In this document: one piece after another, positions 17,434 to 24,945 of the stretch
How positions within the stretch are numbered: position 1 is the first letter of the stretch
Layout of the letters: the number at the start of each line of letters is the position of its first letter
DNA from: a virus
Length of the DNA stretch: 56,809 nt
Virus record (IMG/VR): IMGVR_UViG_3300046170_000220
Location: 1 to 56,809 of that record
Reading direction: 5' to 3' (one strand)
Notes under the pieces: generated by a model
What the model saw: the letters and a program-made list of their open reading frames with translations, nothing else
Databases searched by the model: none
What the model was told of the DNA's origin: nothing
Program-made: the position numbers and the translations under genes

Positions 17434-17499
17434 AACGTCCTCCTAGACCATAAGATACCACGGCTAACCATACAGTCAACTACTTTTTTTGAGGGTGCT
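17434..17499. promoter_or_regulatory. Divergent intergenic region between exonuclease and RusA genes
   Basis: This 66-base gap separates the minus-strand recombination block from the plus-strand replication genes and must hold both starts of transcription unless messages begin further inside. It includes an AGGAGGA ribosome site for the minus gene and GAGGGTG for the plus gene, with a T run (17484-17490) between. I cannot assign clear -35 and -10 boxes. Confidence 0.4.
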
Positions 17500-17910
17500 A
17501 TGACAAGGCCGACACATCTATTCACAATCGTTGGTGAGCCAGCATCTAAAGCCAATAGCAGGAAGTTTGTAGTCATACGAGGTAGGCCAGCCTCGATCAA
17601 GTCAGACAAGGCCAGAAACTATGTTAAGATGTTTGATGCTCAGTGCGTCAGGCTAGAAAAACTTTTTACATGTGATGTATGTGTGGAGATGTTGATTTAC
17701 TATTCAACCAGAAGACCTGATCTGGATGAGAGTTTGATACTCGACTGCATGCAAGGAAAGATTTACGAGAATGACAGACAGGTCAAAGAGAAGCATATAT
17801 ACTGGGGATTGGATCGGGGGAACCCAAGAACAATCATCAGAGTGTCGCCTTTGGAGACAGGTAATATCCCAAGCTATTTCGGATGCGTATCTGGACGATC
17901 AGAAGAATAA
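17500..17910 (+). CDS. rusA: RusA-like Holliday junction resolvase
   Basis: A 136-residue protein with the RusA core: an N-terminal FTIVGEPASKANSRKFV strand, then RRPDLDESLILDCMQGKIY with conserved Asp residues, then ENDRQVKEKHIYWGLDRGNP (family pattern D-D-x-x-K and Y-x-DD-x-Q). RusA resolves four-way DNA junctions left by recombination and replication. ATG 17500 follows GAGGGTG; an earlier in-frame start at 17413 would run antisense into the exonuclease gene and is unlikely. The last 18 residues look unlike RusA and overlap the next gene. Confidence 0.85.
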   Translation: MTRPTHLFTIVGEPASKANSRKFVVIRGRPASIKSDKARNYVKMFDAQCVRLEKLFTCDVCVEMLIYYSTRRPDLDESLILDCMQGKIYENDRQVKEKHIYWGLDRGNPRTIIRVSPLETGNIPSYFGCVSGRSEE

Positions 17911-18085
17911 GATTGCTGTCATAACATGGCTTGAAACACCAGACTTCGATGATGTCTGTGACTTCGCAGCACTACACCCTGAGCAAACAAAGAAACATTT
18001 CTACAAGATACTTGAAAGCAAGCCAGCCATCGCAAGATTTATTGGAAGAAAACTTAAAGATGCTATTGAGCGACAAGGCAACTAG
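17771..18085 (+). CDS. Small hypothetical protein overlapping RusA
   Basis: The open frame gives 104 residues, but only the part after about 17860 (QVISQAISDAYLDD, VITWLETPDFDDVCDFAALH, FIGRKLKDAI) looks like real protein. That part resembles short phage proteins with a W-DF-VC-AGLDP-type core found near replication genes. The first 30 codons lie fully inside the RusA gene and no other ATG, GTG or TTG start is available, so the true start is unclear; a lost or gained base at the junction is possible. The stop TAG is part of the first ACTAGT of the downstream array. Confidence 0.6.
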   Translation: MTDRSKRSIYTGDWIGGTQEQSSECRLWRQVISQAISDAYLDDQKNKIAVITWLETPDFDDVCDFAALHPEQTKKHFYKILESKPAIARFIGRKLKDAIERQGN

Positions 18086-18153
18086 TTATAAACTACTAGT
18101 GTAACTAGCTACTAGTTATAAGTTACTAGTATAATATTATATATATAACTAGT
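18081..18153. repeat. ACTAGT iteron array 1
   Basis: Five copies of the palindrome ACTAGT begin at 18081, 18095, 18111, 18125 and 18148, each in an AT-rich TATAA/TTA context, plus a near copy AACTAGCT. Spacings of 14, 16, 14 and 23 bases are near one and a half to two helical turns. A second array with 13-14 base spacing lies at 29168-29214. The array sits directly upstream of the primase-helicase gene. Candidate roles are an origin iteron, an operator or a host-factor site. Confidence 0.75.
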
Positions 18154-18182
18154 AACCTTCCGACAGGCTAAAAATTTCAGTG

Positions 18183-18239
18183 TTGACAATGCTCACTGTT
18201 TAACATAGTGGTGTGTATTGTACATCATAGGGAGGCACT
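18183..18239 (+). promoter_or_regulatory. Candidate promoter and leader of primase-helicase
   Basis: TTGACA at 18183-18188 is a perfect -35 box. The -10 is unclear (TAGTGG at 17 bases is poor). GGGAGG at about 18229-18234 is the ribosome site for ATG 18240. Nothing else is coded between 18086 and 18239 besides the ACTAGT array. Confidence 0.45.
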
Positions 18240-20003
18240 ATGGACAAGTTATCACTGAGGAATGCAGCCATAAAGCTTGGCGGTGGGCAGCACAAGATTA
18301 ACTGCCCAAGCTGCGAGTCTGAACGCAAGAAGAAAAATCAGAAGACACTATCAATCAAGATCGAAATGGATAGCATCATGTACCAGTGTTGGCATTGCCA
18401 GCAATCTGGCGTGATCTCTATTGAGGATCGCATACAGCCAATAAAAAAGGAGAAGGCCATGCCGCTTGCCGTAAAGAGAGATTGGGACACATTGTCCAAG
18501 GGCGCAGTTGACTATCTCTCTGAACGCGGCATATCAAAAGCAACAGCGGATTTGGCTGGTCTAAAATCCACAACCCACTACATCAATGCTGTTGGCAGAG
18601 AGGTTGAGTGTCTTGTTTTTCCCTACACAAATCAGGGGCAGAACTACGCGGCAAAGATTAGATCATTGAGCGAGAAGGGGTTCGCCTGTAGTGGCAGCCC
18701 TCAATCATTTTTTAATATCGATAATGTTGACCGCAACGACTGGCTGATAATCTGTGAAGGCGAGATGGATGTCCTTTCATTCTTGGAGTGCGGCTACAAA
18801 AGCGTTGTGTCAGTACCGAATGGCGCTGTCATGAAGGTTGTTGATGGCAAGATAGACCCACATGAGGACAACAAGTTTCAGTTCCTCTGGAATGCCAAGA
18901 AGCAAATAGACAAAGCCGACAGGGTTGTTATCGCTACAGACGCAGACAGTGCTGGTCAGGCAATGGCAGAGGAGATGGCGCGGCGTATTGGCAAAGACAG
19001 ATGTTGGAAGGTTGAATGGCCTGATGATTGCAAGGATGCCAACGATGTGCTGACTAAGCACGGCAAGAAAAAGCTGGATGATCTTGCGGCATTCTGTAAG
19101 CCTTGGCCTGTCTCCGGCCTGTATGATGCGGAGCATTTCTATGAAGAGGTTGATGAGATCTTTGAAAAGGGAATGGGCAGGGGCGAAAGCACTGGGTATC
19201 CAAACGTGGATGAACTTTACACTGTCGTTGATGGTCAGCTTACTGTTGTCACTGGTCACCCATCATCCGGCAAGTCTGAGTTTATAGATCAGATACTGGT
19301 TAACCTTGCGGAATCAAAGGGTTGGAAGTTTGCGCTGTGTTCTTTTGAGAACGAGCCGCGTTTGCACATTGCAAAGATGGCAAGTAAGCATATCAGGAAA
19401 CCATTCTTCACTGGGCTTACACCAAGAATGACAACTGAGGAGCTGAAGAGAGGAAAGGAATTTGTTCAAGCGCACTTTTCTTTTTTGTACCAAGCTGACG
19501 GATCGCAGTCTACCATTGAGAGTATAGTCGAGCGTTTAAAGATTGCTGTCCTTAGGCACGGCATTAGGGGTGCGGTCATTGATCCGTACAACTACATTGC
19601 CAAGACCAAGGGTGATCAAAGCGAGACAGACTGGATCTCAGACATGCTGACGCAGCTTCGCGTGTTTGCTCAGGCGCATGGCATTCACCTATGGTTTGTG
19701 GCGCACCCGACCAAGATGTTGCGCGGTCAGGATGGCAAGGTTCCTGTTCCAAAGGGCTATGATATATCTGGCTCCGCTGCTTGGTTTGCTAAGGCAGATG
19801 TTGGCCTGTCAGTTCATAGGCCACAACCAGAAACATCTGGGTCAGAGATCCACATATGGAAGTGCAGGTTTAGCTGGGTAGGAAAGCAAGGACAAACAGA
19901 ATTGTTTTTCGACAGAACAACATCAACATATCATACAGGATATCACGATGAGATGCTGTCTCCCGCTACCTACGCTGAGGCAAGTGAGGGGGTTCCGTTT
20001 TGA
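18240..20003 (+). CDS. T7-type DNA primase-helicase
   Basis: A 587-residue bifunctional replication protein. The zinc finger uses CPSC (22-25) and CWHC (50-53). The TOPRIM primase core has EGEMD (about 173). The DnaB/gp4-like RecA helicase domain has Walker A GHPSSGKS (339-346), FENEP, Walker B AVIDPYNY (about 446) and FVAHPTK. Length matches T7 gp4 (566). It should unwind DNA and prime lagging strands. Unusually, no DNA polymerase gene accompanies it. GGGAGG precedes the ATG, and the stop overlaps the TTG start of the next gene. Confidence 0.95.
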   Translation: MDKLSLRNAAIKLGGGQHKINCPSCESERKKKNQKTLSIKIEMDSIMYQCWHCQQSGVISIEDRIQPIKKEKAMPLAVKRDWDTLSKGAVDYLSERGISKATADLAGLKSTTHYINAVGREVECLVFPYTNQGQNYAAKIRSLSEKGFACSGSPQSFFNIDNVDRNDWLIICEGEMDVLSFLECGYKSVVSVPNGAVMKVVDGKIDPHEDNKFQFLWNAKKQIDKADRVVIATDADSAGQAMAEEMARRIGKDRCWKVEWPDDCKDANDVLTKHGKKKLDDLAAFCKPWPVSGLYDAEHFYEEVDEIFEKGMGRGESTGYPNVDELYTVVDGQLTVVTGHPSSGKSEFIDQILVNLAESKGWKFALCSFENEPRLHIAKMASKHIRKPFFTGLTPRMTTEELKRGKEFVQAHFSFLYQADGSQSTIESIVERLKIAVLRHGIRGAVIDPYNYIAKTKGDQSETDWISDMLTQLRVFAQAHGIHLWFVAHPTKMLRGQDGKVPVPKGYDISGSAAWFAKADVGLSVHRPQPETSGSEIHIWKCRFSWVGKQGQTELFFDRTTSTYHTGYHDEMLSPATYAEASEGVPF

Positions 20004-20473
20004 GCAATTCAAAGCCTGACCTCGGATCACCCAACCTGTCTAACCACTGCACACTGAGGCCGGAGTTCCTTGGCAAAGGCCACTCCCTACGATTGAAAGT
20101 GATTGATCAAAACATATTGGACAAGCTTTTAAACGATGAGGTTGTGTCCATTGATCAGTACATGGTGATAGACAGACTGGCATCTGATTACTACAAAGCC
20201 AATCTCTCTGGCGTGAAGGCATCTTCATACACCCCAAGGGCTACAACCGCAGCAAAGACAGAGCCAACAAACAAAGAGTTTATGCAGCGAAAAAAAATTA
20301 GTGGGTGTTTGTATGAGGTAAAAGATAGCGCCGGAGAAAAACTTTTAAAAGTTCTAATGAACATTTTGGATGACAAGCCGTTGAGCAAAGATCAAATGAA
20401 AGATTTGTGGGATGACGGTGTGGAAAAAATAGTGGCGAGTATCAATAAATTTTATAAGGAATGGGAACGATGA
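20000..20473 (+). CDS. Hypothetical protein coupled to primase-helicase
   Basis: A 157-residue protein starting at TTG, whose bases overlap the primase stop (TTGA). The N-terminus has LRPEFLGKGHSLRL and LDKLLNDEVVSIDQYMVIDR, which recurs in phage proteins next to primases; the function is unknown to me. The C-terminal half is helical and charged. It contains a degenerate copy of the dispersed palindrome (AGTTCTAATGAACA at about 20350). Confidence 0.65.
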   Translation: MSNSKPDLGSPNLSNHCTLRPEFLGKGHSLRLKVIDQNILDKLLNDEVVSIDQYMVIDRLASDYYKANLSGVKASSYTPRATTAAKTEPTNKEFMQRKKISGCLYEVKDSAGEKLLKVLMNILDDKPLSKDQMKDLWDDGVEKIVASINKFYKEWER

Positions 20474-20739
20474 GGAAGGGAAAGCTATTGCTTCAAGAGG
20501 CAGCACAGATCATTGACGCAAGGGGGGATCATTACGGCTCGCCTCTTGATAACTTTACTAGGATCGCAAAGTTGTGGTCAGTTATATTAGACAGAGAGGT
20601 CACGCCTATAGAGGTGGGGCTTTGTATGGATGCAGTAAAAACTGCTAGGCTTGTGGAAACGCCAGAGCATTACGACAGCTTCTTGGATAAGGCTGGTTAT
20701 GCAGCAGCCACTGTCGAGTGTTTAGCAAAACAAGAATAA
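20470..20739 (+). CDS. DUF6378-type phage protein
   Basis: An 89-residue protein with the pattern ARGDHYGSPLDNFTRIAKLW, VGLCMDAVKTARL, then YDSFLDKAGYAAATVE. This matches the DUF6378 group, common in phages and loosely similar to all-alpha NTP pyrophosphohydrolases; activity is not shown. ATG 20470 overlaps the upstream stop (ATGA) with AAGGA nine bases ahead. A start at 20461 would place that site too close. A strong hairpin follows the stop. Confidence 0.75.
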   Translation: MRKGKLLLQEAAQIIDARGDHYGSPLDNFTRIAKLWSVILDREVTPIEVGLCMDAVKTARLVETPEHYDSFLDKAGYAAATVECLAKQE

Positions 20740-20740
20740 A

Positions 20741-20780
20741 AAAAGGGGGCAGCACCTGCAAGTGCCACCCCCTAAGTTTT
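20741..20780. terminator. Bidirectional rho-independent terminator
   Basis: GGGGG (20745-20749) pairs with CCCCC (20768-20772) and GCAC (20752-20755) with GTGC (20762-20765) around a small internal loop. The plus strand is followed by TAAGTTTT and the minus strand by a seven-T run. It ends both the plus-strand replication genes and the convergent minus-strand early operon. Confidence 0.85.
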
Positions 20781-20810
20781 ACAGGATATCCAAGACCCAG
20801 AGAGGAGAAT

Positions 20811-20869
20811 GGGTGTAGCTGATCTTGGACTTAACGGCGTCCTGCGCCTACCGTTAACCCGCTACACCC
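20811..20869. ncRNA. Nested hairpin between convergent operons
   Basis: GGGTGTAGC (20811-20819) pairs perfectly with GCTACACCC (20861-20869), and inside it TTAACGG (20831-20837) pairs with CCGTTAA (20851-20857). A competing helix is possible between TCCAAGA (about 20790) and TCTTGGA (about 20824). The element touches the stop of the last minus-strand gene. It could be a 3-prime stability structure, a processing site or a small RNA; direction is not evident. Confidence 0.5.
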
Positions 20870-21063
20870 TAGCTGGTAATGTTCCAGTGCATACGCAGGA
20901 CTTTCCCGCCAGCATCAAGGTCAGCAAAGTCACCATCCTTTGAATTGGATAATGTGTATTGTTCACTGATCCTGTCATAAGACATTGATGCCACAAGCAG
21001 GGGAACCTTTCCTAACTTGTGACACTCTAAATTGTAAGCCGTTCTAGCCTCATCTAAATTCAT
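20869..21063 (-). CDS. Small hypothetical protein, end of early operon
   Basis: A 64-residue protein: MNLDEARTAYNLECHKLGKV, then LLVASMSYDRISEQYTLS and LRMHWNITS. It is not recognised. A longer frame reaches 21267, but ATG 21063 follows GGAGAGG at good distance and overlaps the stop of a small membrane-protein gene (ATGA), so I prefer it. Confidence 0.6.
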   Translation of the reverse strand: MNLDEARTAYNLECHKLGKVPLLVASMSYDRISEQYTLSNSKDGDFADLDAGGKVLRMHWNITS

Positions 21064-21224
21064 GATCCTCTCCGCGCTAGAATTACAGTTGCATAACATA
21101 ACCATATCGTTCCGCCATATAGAAGTAAAGTGCCAATCAAAATACTTGATCCGGCGGTCTCTAAAGTTCCGGCACCTATCGCCATCAGCATAAGTGCAGC
21201 GGTAAACTGAATGTAATCTTTCAT
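21060..21224 (-). CDS. Small two-helix membrane protein
   Basis: A 54-residue frame starting at 21224 after GGAGGTGATC, one of the best ribosome sites in the genome. It reads MKDYIQFTAALMLMAIGAGT, then a polar turn, then SSILIGTLLLYGGTIWLCYA and VILARRGS. Two hydrophobic segments (about 8-20 and 27-48) and a basic tail predict a small inner-membrane protein. Its stop overlaps the next start by ATGA. It may alter the host membrane or assist superinfection control; this is only a suggestion from its early position. Confidence 0.7.
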   Translation of the reverse strand: MKDYIQFTAALMLMAIGAGTLETAGSSILIGTLLLYGGTIWLCYATVILARRGS

Positions 21225-21233
21225 GATCACCTC

Positions 21234-21512
21234 CTATTTGATTGAACTTCTGCCGCAGTGAGGGCATTCATGCAGCATCATGTCAACATGATACTGAAAC
21301 TCATCCTCACTCATAAACTTGTACGGCGAATGATCGGCAGAGAATATCGGGCTAACAACCCCGTAATCCCCAGCCACTTTTGTTTCATCATAGATGTCAT
21401 GGAAAACTTTCCGAACATCCAGCGAGCCATCCTCATTGTGCTGCTCGTCAACATGAGGCATGTAAACCACGCCACGATACCTGTACTCAGGTGCAGTATG
21501 CCAGCTAATCAT
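21234..21512 (-). CDS. Small hypothetical protein with C-terminal CPHCG
   Basis: A 92-residue acidic protein of unknown family. It has an aromatic N-terminus (WHTAPEYRYRGVVYMPHVDE) and ends with HECPHCGRSS, half a zinc ribbon that may bind metal alone or as a dimer. It lies between two unknown genes of the minus-strand operon with short overlap upstream. Confidence 0.65.
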   Translation of the reverse strand: MISWHTAPEYRYRGVVYMPHVDEQHNEDGSLDVRKVFHDIYDETKVAGDYGVVSPIFSADHSPYKFMSEDEFQYHVDMMLHECPHCGRSSIK

Positions 21513-21801
21513 TAATGCGCTCCTCTATCTTGCTCAATCTTTCATAGTCAACTGATGCATCTTTAATCCCTAAGATGTTCATGATATCTACTCCAACTCC
21601 AGTAATTAACTCGTACATATCATCGGCATTGACATATCTAAATGGGTGCAAAGCCTCTTCCAAAAGGAAACGGTCTATCACCTCGCTTTCCCATTCATGC
21701 CAATGATCGGGAAGGCTTTGCCTTAAGAAGCGTTCCGATATCTTGACAACAACCTCTGCGAACTTTGCATCATACTCTTCCGGTGTTAATTCAATACTCA
21801 T
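21505..21801 (-). CDS. Small acidic hypothetical protein
   Basis: A 98-residue acidic, helical protein (LTPEEYDAKFAEVVVKISER, DDMYELITGVGVDIMNIL). No family is recognised. GGGAGAA lies ahead of the ATG, and it is packed between two genes of the same operon, two bases after one and overlapping the other by eight. Confidence 0.65.
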   Translation of the reverse strand: MSIELTPEEYDAKFAEVVVKISERFLRQSLPDHWHEWESEVIDRFLLEEALHPFRYVNADDMYELITGVGVDIMNILGIKDASVDYERLSKIEERIND

Positions 21802-21803
21802 CT

Positions 21804-22133
21804 TTATTCTCCCTTAGCTTTGGTTAACTCGTCAATAAACTCGCACAACATCTTACGCATAATCATGCTGTCGAATGTGCTGTTAGGCTGTATGTTGACG
21901 CTCATAATCTCTGAGCATCTAGCGATAGCGTAACCGATATCAACACGCCCATCGGCATAGTCTTCTAAGCTGTCCTCAACAGCAGTCTCTATTGCCGATT
22001 GCGCTGACAAAGACCACTGCAACTTATCGCGGTTGTCCTTGCTGTATGGATCGGTTAGCTGTTCGATCAGGTTGTCGAGCGCAACATCAATGGCGTTGCA
22101 CTCAAACTTAGTCAGGTTCGGTTTGATAATCAT
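21804..22133 (-). CDS. Small acidic hypothetical protein
   Basis: A 109-residue acidic helical protein (CNAIDVALDNLIEQLTDPYS, GRVDIGYAIARCSEIM) of unknown family. Its ATG overlaps the upstream HNH gene stop (ATGA). Like its neighbour it looks like an early accessory protein, for which negatively charged small proteins are typical; no target can be named. Confidence 0.65.
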   Translation of the reverse strand: MIIKPNLTKFECNAIDVALDNLIEQLTDPYSKDNRDKLQWSLSAQSAIETAVEDSLEDYADGRVDIGYAIARCSEIMSVNIQPNSTFDSMIMRKMLCEFIDELTKAKGE

Positions 22134-22966
22134 CGATCTACTCTCCTATTAGATTTCTTCTGGTTGTCTTTCCCCAAGATTATTTTCAGGTTTTGATGGA
22201 TGTGTAGGCCGGAGCCTTCCGATCCATCCTTGCCCCGATAGACTAATGGGAACTTGTGATCAACATGCCACACGCCCCTGCCATCACGATAATGTGAGCA
22301 TCGCTCTTGACGACAGTGCGCGTTGAACCTTCTCATCTCTGAATAGATTATGTTGATAGCCCTATGATCAGCCCATCTTGGCGTTGCCCTTTTGATAAGC
22401 TTGTGCCGATCATATTTTCTTTTAGAAGCCCTCTCTGCTTTCTGCCTGATCCTATCAAGCTTGTAGAAGTGATCAATGCTTGAGCGGGTTGTCATCAGGA
22501 AAAGCCGAGTGTTGGCATCAGCTTCCGGCTTGCCCTTTTTTATTTTATGCACAAGGTCATAATACTCTGGCTGAACCTTCAGCTTCAGCTTGAATACGCG
22601 CTTATACAATTGCTTGTGATCCGTCCTAACAAAGAGCATCTTGCAGCTTATGTCGTGTGTATTTCCATACAACGCACTGGCATTCTGATGTGTTTTCTTT
22701 GCTAACATTTTGTAGAAAACATCAGGCTCATTACGACCTATTTTACTGGCATCAACAAGACCACCCACAACTGGGATATATTCTTCATTTAAATTCTTAT
22801 TGATGTTGGAGCCTAACTTCTTATGCGTTTTGTAGTTCGCATAATAGCTGTCGTCAGTGATGACATATTGCTCAGGCAATCCAGATATAAAATCAGTTTG
22901 CTCGAACTCATCAACAAACCTTTCATGACCCTCGATGTTTCCGGCCTTTGTAAATCTCTCACTCAT
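22130..22966 (-). CDS. HNH endonuclease-domain protein
   Basis: A 278-residue protein whose C-terminus has the HNH pattern: VWHVDHKFPLVYRGKDG, then GLHIHQNLKIILGKDNQKKS, with RAINIIYSEMRRFN just before. The N-terminal 150 residues are unlike typical HNH proteins and hold no motif I know. ATG 22966 (after GTG 22969) follows GGGGG six bases away. A dispersed palindrome lies at 22980-22997, just ahead of that site. It may be a free-standing homing-type nuclease or an early nicking enzyme. Confidence 0.75.
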   Translation of the reverse strand: MSERFTKAGNIEGHERFVDEFEQTDFISGLPEQYVITDDSYYANYKTHKKLGSNINKNLNEEYIPVVGGLVDASKIGRNEPDVFYKMLAKKTHQNASALYGNTHDISCKMLFVRTDHKQLYKRVFKLKLKVQPEYYDLVHKIKKGKPEADANTRLFLMTTRSSIDHFYKLDRIRQKAERASKRKYDRHKLIKRATPRWADHRAINIIYSEMRRFNAHCRQERCSHYRDGRGVWHVDHKFPLVYRGKDGSEGSGLHIHQNLKIILGKDNQKKSNRRVDR

Positions 22967-22979
22967 CACGAACCCCCAT

Positions 22980-22997
22980 AAGTTCTATTGAACTTTT
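22980..22997. promoter_or_regulatory. Dispersed AGTKC-N4-GAACT palindrome, HNH gene leader
   Basis: AAGTTCTATTGAACTT fills most of the 32-base gap before the HNH gene and lies directly upstream of its ribosome site. It matches the twelve-member near-palindrome family described in the findings. An operator role is inferred. Confidence 0.6.
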
Positions 22998-23001
22998 AAA
23001 G

Positions 23002-23736
23002 TTAGATGTCACCCAAAAGCTGATCGAGTATCTCAGCTTTTACTCTGCGCTTGAGAAGGCTATGAGCCTTGGCAACATCATTGCCGACAGCATGGACGCG
23101 CTTCTCGTACCCCTCTTGAACCAGCAACCAGCGGTCTTCGGTAAAGGCTATGCCATCCTTGGTTCCTACAAGCACAACGCGATAGGCATCTATGTTGTCC
23201 TGCTTGAGGAACTTGATGTCTCTCTTCTTCGCACTGAGCGTAAACCTCATGCCCTCTGGAGCCTTAACAGCATACAAATCTTTTTCGAAAACAGATTTGA
23301 ACCAGCTTATCGGTACTGTTAAATCATTACTGCGCCGGTATGATGGTGTGTTTTTGTCCGCTGGATCTAGTTGTGCTGTACCTGCGTCAACATCGAACCT
23401 AGACCGCTGGAACAGATCAGATAAAACTCTATCAGCATACACTTTTGACTTTGCTTTTTGCTCGATGACAGGGTGGTAAGGTTGCCTGTCTTTCCTGTCC
23501 CTTCTCATCTGCATGACTGCTGAAGCCAAGCGTTCAAAGTATTCAAAGGCTGCTCTGGCACCTGTTCCTTGCAGATCATCAAGGCTGTCTTGAAAAGCTT
23601 CTGCCTCACCACTCATTCCATGTCGGTGATGAGTGCGAACCTGTTTCCTCCACTCATTTGGTGCGCCCCAGCTTTCAACAAAGCGATCTATCTCTGTCAG
23701 TAAAAACTGCATGTGTTTATATTGTTCTATATTCAT
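23002..23736 (-). CDS. Hypothetical protein downstream of VWA gene
   Basis: A 244-residue protein. The N-terminal half is helical (YKHMQFLLTEIDRFVESWGA, AAFEYFERLASAVMQMRRDR). The second half looks like a small beta-rich domain (AYRVVLVGTKDGIAFTEDRW, LVQEGYEKRVHAVG). I do not recognise it. It lies directly after the VWA gene in the operon, so it could be a partner or substrate of the AAA-VWA pair. Confidence 0.7.
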   Translation of the reverse strand: MNIEQYKHMQFLLTEIDRFVESWGAPNEWRKQVRTHHRHGMSGEAEAFQDSLDDLQGTGARAAFEYFERLASAVMQMRRDRKDRQPYHPVIEQKAKSKVYADRVLSDLFQRSRFDVDAGTAQLDPADKNTPSYRRSNDLTVPISWFKSVFEKDLYAVKAPEGMRFTLSAKKRDIKFLKQDNIDAYRVVLVGTKDGIAFTEDRWLLVQEGYEKRVHAVGNDVAKAHSLLKRRVKAEILDQLLGDI

Positions 23737-23763
23737 AACTGTCTCCTAGGTTAGAGGTGAGGC

Positions 23764-24885
23764 TTACGCCTCAACCTCAATGCGGGTGGTCTGACCGAAT
23801 GGCGCATCATCGCAGTCAGGATAGGTTGAAACCCAAAGCACTGGGTAATCAGGGGCATTATCAGGGTAATCCCAAATGCCCATGTCAGTCAGGTAAACCA
23901 TGTTATCAACAGGCAAACCCTGATCTTCGATGTAGTCAAAGACAGGCTGCACTCGCGTACCGCCGCGCCCCTTCGCACTGATCTTGTCAATGACCTCACC
24001 CTCACAGTAGTGCCTCACATTCTGTACACGGCTGTCGCATGTGATCACTGTGACAGAGCGGGGCTTGTGTTCTTCGGTGATGGCGTTAAGCTCACCAACG
24101 AATTGCTCAAGTTCAAACTGATTGACTGAGCCGCTGGTATCGACAGCAACAACCACATCACCGACACCGATCTTGTCTATGGCTGGCATATAAATACCCT
24201 GCGTATAGTAGACCTTGCGATTGCAACGCCGGAACGTGTAGTCATCAGGCTGGTCACCGCCTACGAAACGGTGGAACACATCGCGCCAGTCAACCTTAGA
24301 CCTACGCATCTTGTTGACCATGCCCTCAATCGCCGCAGGAAGCTTGCCAGCGGCCTTTGCAGCATTAGCAGCCATGAAGACACGCTGATCAATCTCAGCT
24401 TCCATCTGCTTGGCCTCAGCGGGTGATGGGTCTTTACCATCCTTGCCCTTGGCATCCATAACCGCGCCCCATTCGGGTTGTTTGTTCTGATCTTCGGGCA
24501 GTTGCTCGTAAACCTTTTCTGCTGTCATCCCCTTATACTGATCATCAAACAGACCGTTTTCTGGCAGGGTAAAACCAGCATCGATCAGTATGTCATTGAT
24601 CACATAGTCTGCGGCAATGTTCCACCGCTCAGGGTTACGCTCACCGCGCCGCAACATGTGCTTCATGGCAACATGCATGACCTCATGGGCAATGACACCT
24701 GTCACCTCATCCTCACTACAGCGATCTACAAAATCCTCAGACCAGAGAATTTTTGTGCCATCAGTTGCCATGGTCTGACCATCAGGCTGCTGCACAAAGT
24801 GCAATGACAGTGCGAGTGATCCAAAGAATGGATGCTTGATTAAGAGTTTTGTTTTAGATCGTGCGATCTTCTGGGTTGCTTCCAT
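23764..24885 (-). CDS. Metallopeptidase-like/VWA protein, MoxR partner
   Basis: A 373-residue protein of the DUF2201 type. Residues 1-200 hold a zinc-peptidase-like region with HEVMH (67-71) and NIAADYVINDILIDAG. Residues 240-373 form a VWA domain with the MIDAS motif DTSGS (249-253) and later CDSR, GRGGT and YLTDM. VWA proteins work with MoxR AAA+ ATPases to insert metals or remodel target proteins, and the ATPase gene is next door. ATG 24885 follows GGAGA; an upstream in-frame start at 24930 would include the dispersed palindrome at 24897-24916. Confidence 0.88.
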   Translation of the reverse strand: MEATQKIARSKTKLLIKHPFFGSLALSLHFVQQPDGQTMATDGTKILWSEDFVDRCSEDEVTGVIAHEVMHVAMKHMLRRGERNPERWNIAADYVINDILIDAGFTLPENGLFDDQYKGMTAEKVYEQLPEDQNKQPEWGAVMDAKGKDGKDPSPAEAKQMEAEIDQRVFMAANAAKAAGKLPAAIEGMVNKMRRSKVDWRDVFHRFVGGDQPDDYTFRRCNRKVYYTQGIYMPAIDKIGVGDVVVAVDTSGSVNQFELEQFVGELNAITEEHKPRSVTVITCDSRVQNVRHYCEGEVIDKISAKGRGGTRVQPVFDYIEDQGLPVDNMVYLTDMGIWDYPDNAPDYPVLWVSTYPDCDDAPFGQTTRIEVEA

Positions 24886-24896
24886 GATTGTCTCCG

Positions 24897-24916
24897 AAAA
24901 GTGCAGTTGAACTTTT
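24897..24916. promoter_or_regulatory. Dispersed palindrome ahead of VWA gene
   Basis: AAAAGTGCAGTTGAACTTTT lies directly upstream of the GGAGA ribosome site of the VWA gene and downstream of a GC hairpin. It belongs to the AGTKC-N4-GAACT family. It could control transcription starting between the AAA and VWA genes. Confidence 0.6.
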
Positions 24917-24920
24917 GGAA

Positions 24921-24938
24921 GGGGGCGCAACCGCCCCC
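24921..24938 (-). promoter_or_regulatory. GC-rich hairpin between AAA and VWA genes
   Basis: GGGGGCG (24921-24927) pairs with CGCCCCC (24932-24938) around a four-base loop, eight bases after the AAA stop in the minus direction. No T run follows, so it is more likely an mRNA stabiliser, attenuator or processing site than a full terminator. Confidence 0.6.
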
Positions 24939-24945
24939 CTCAAAT

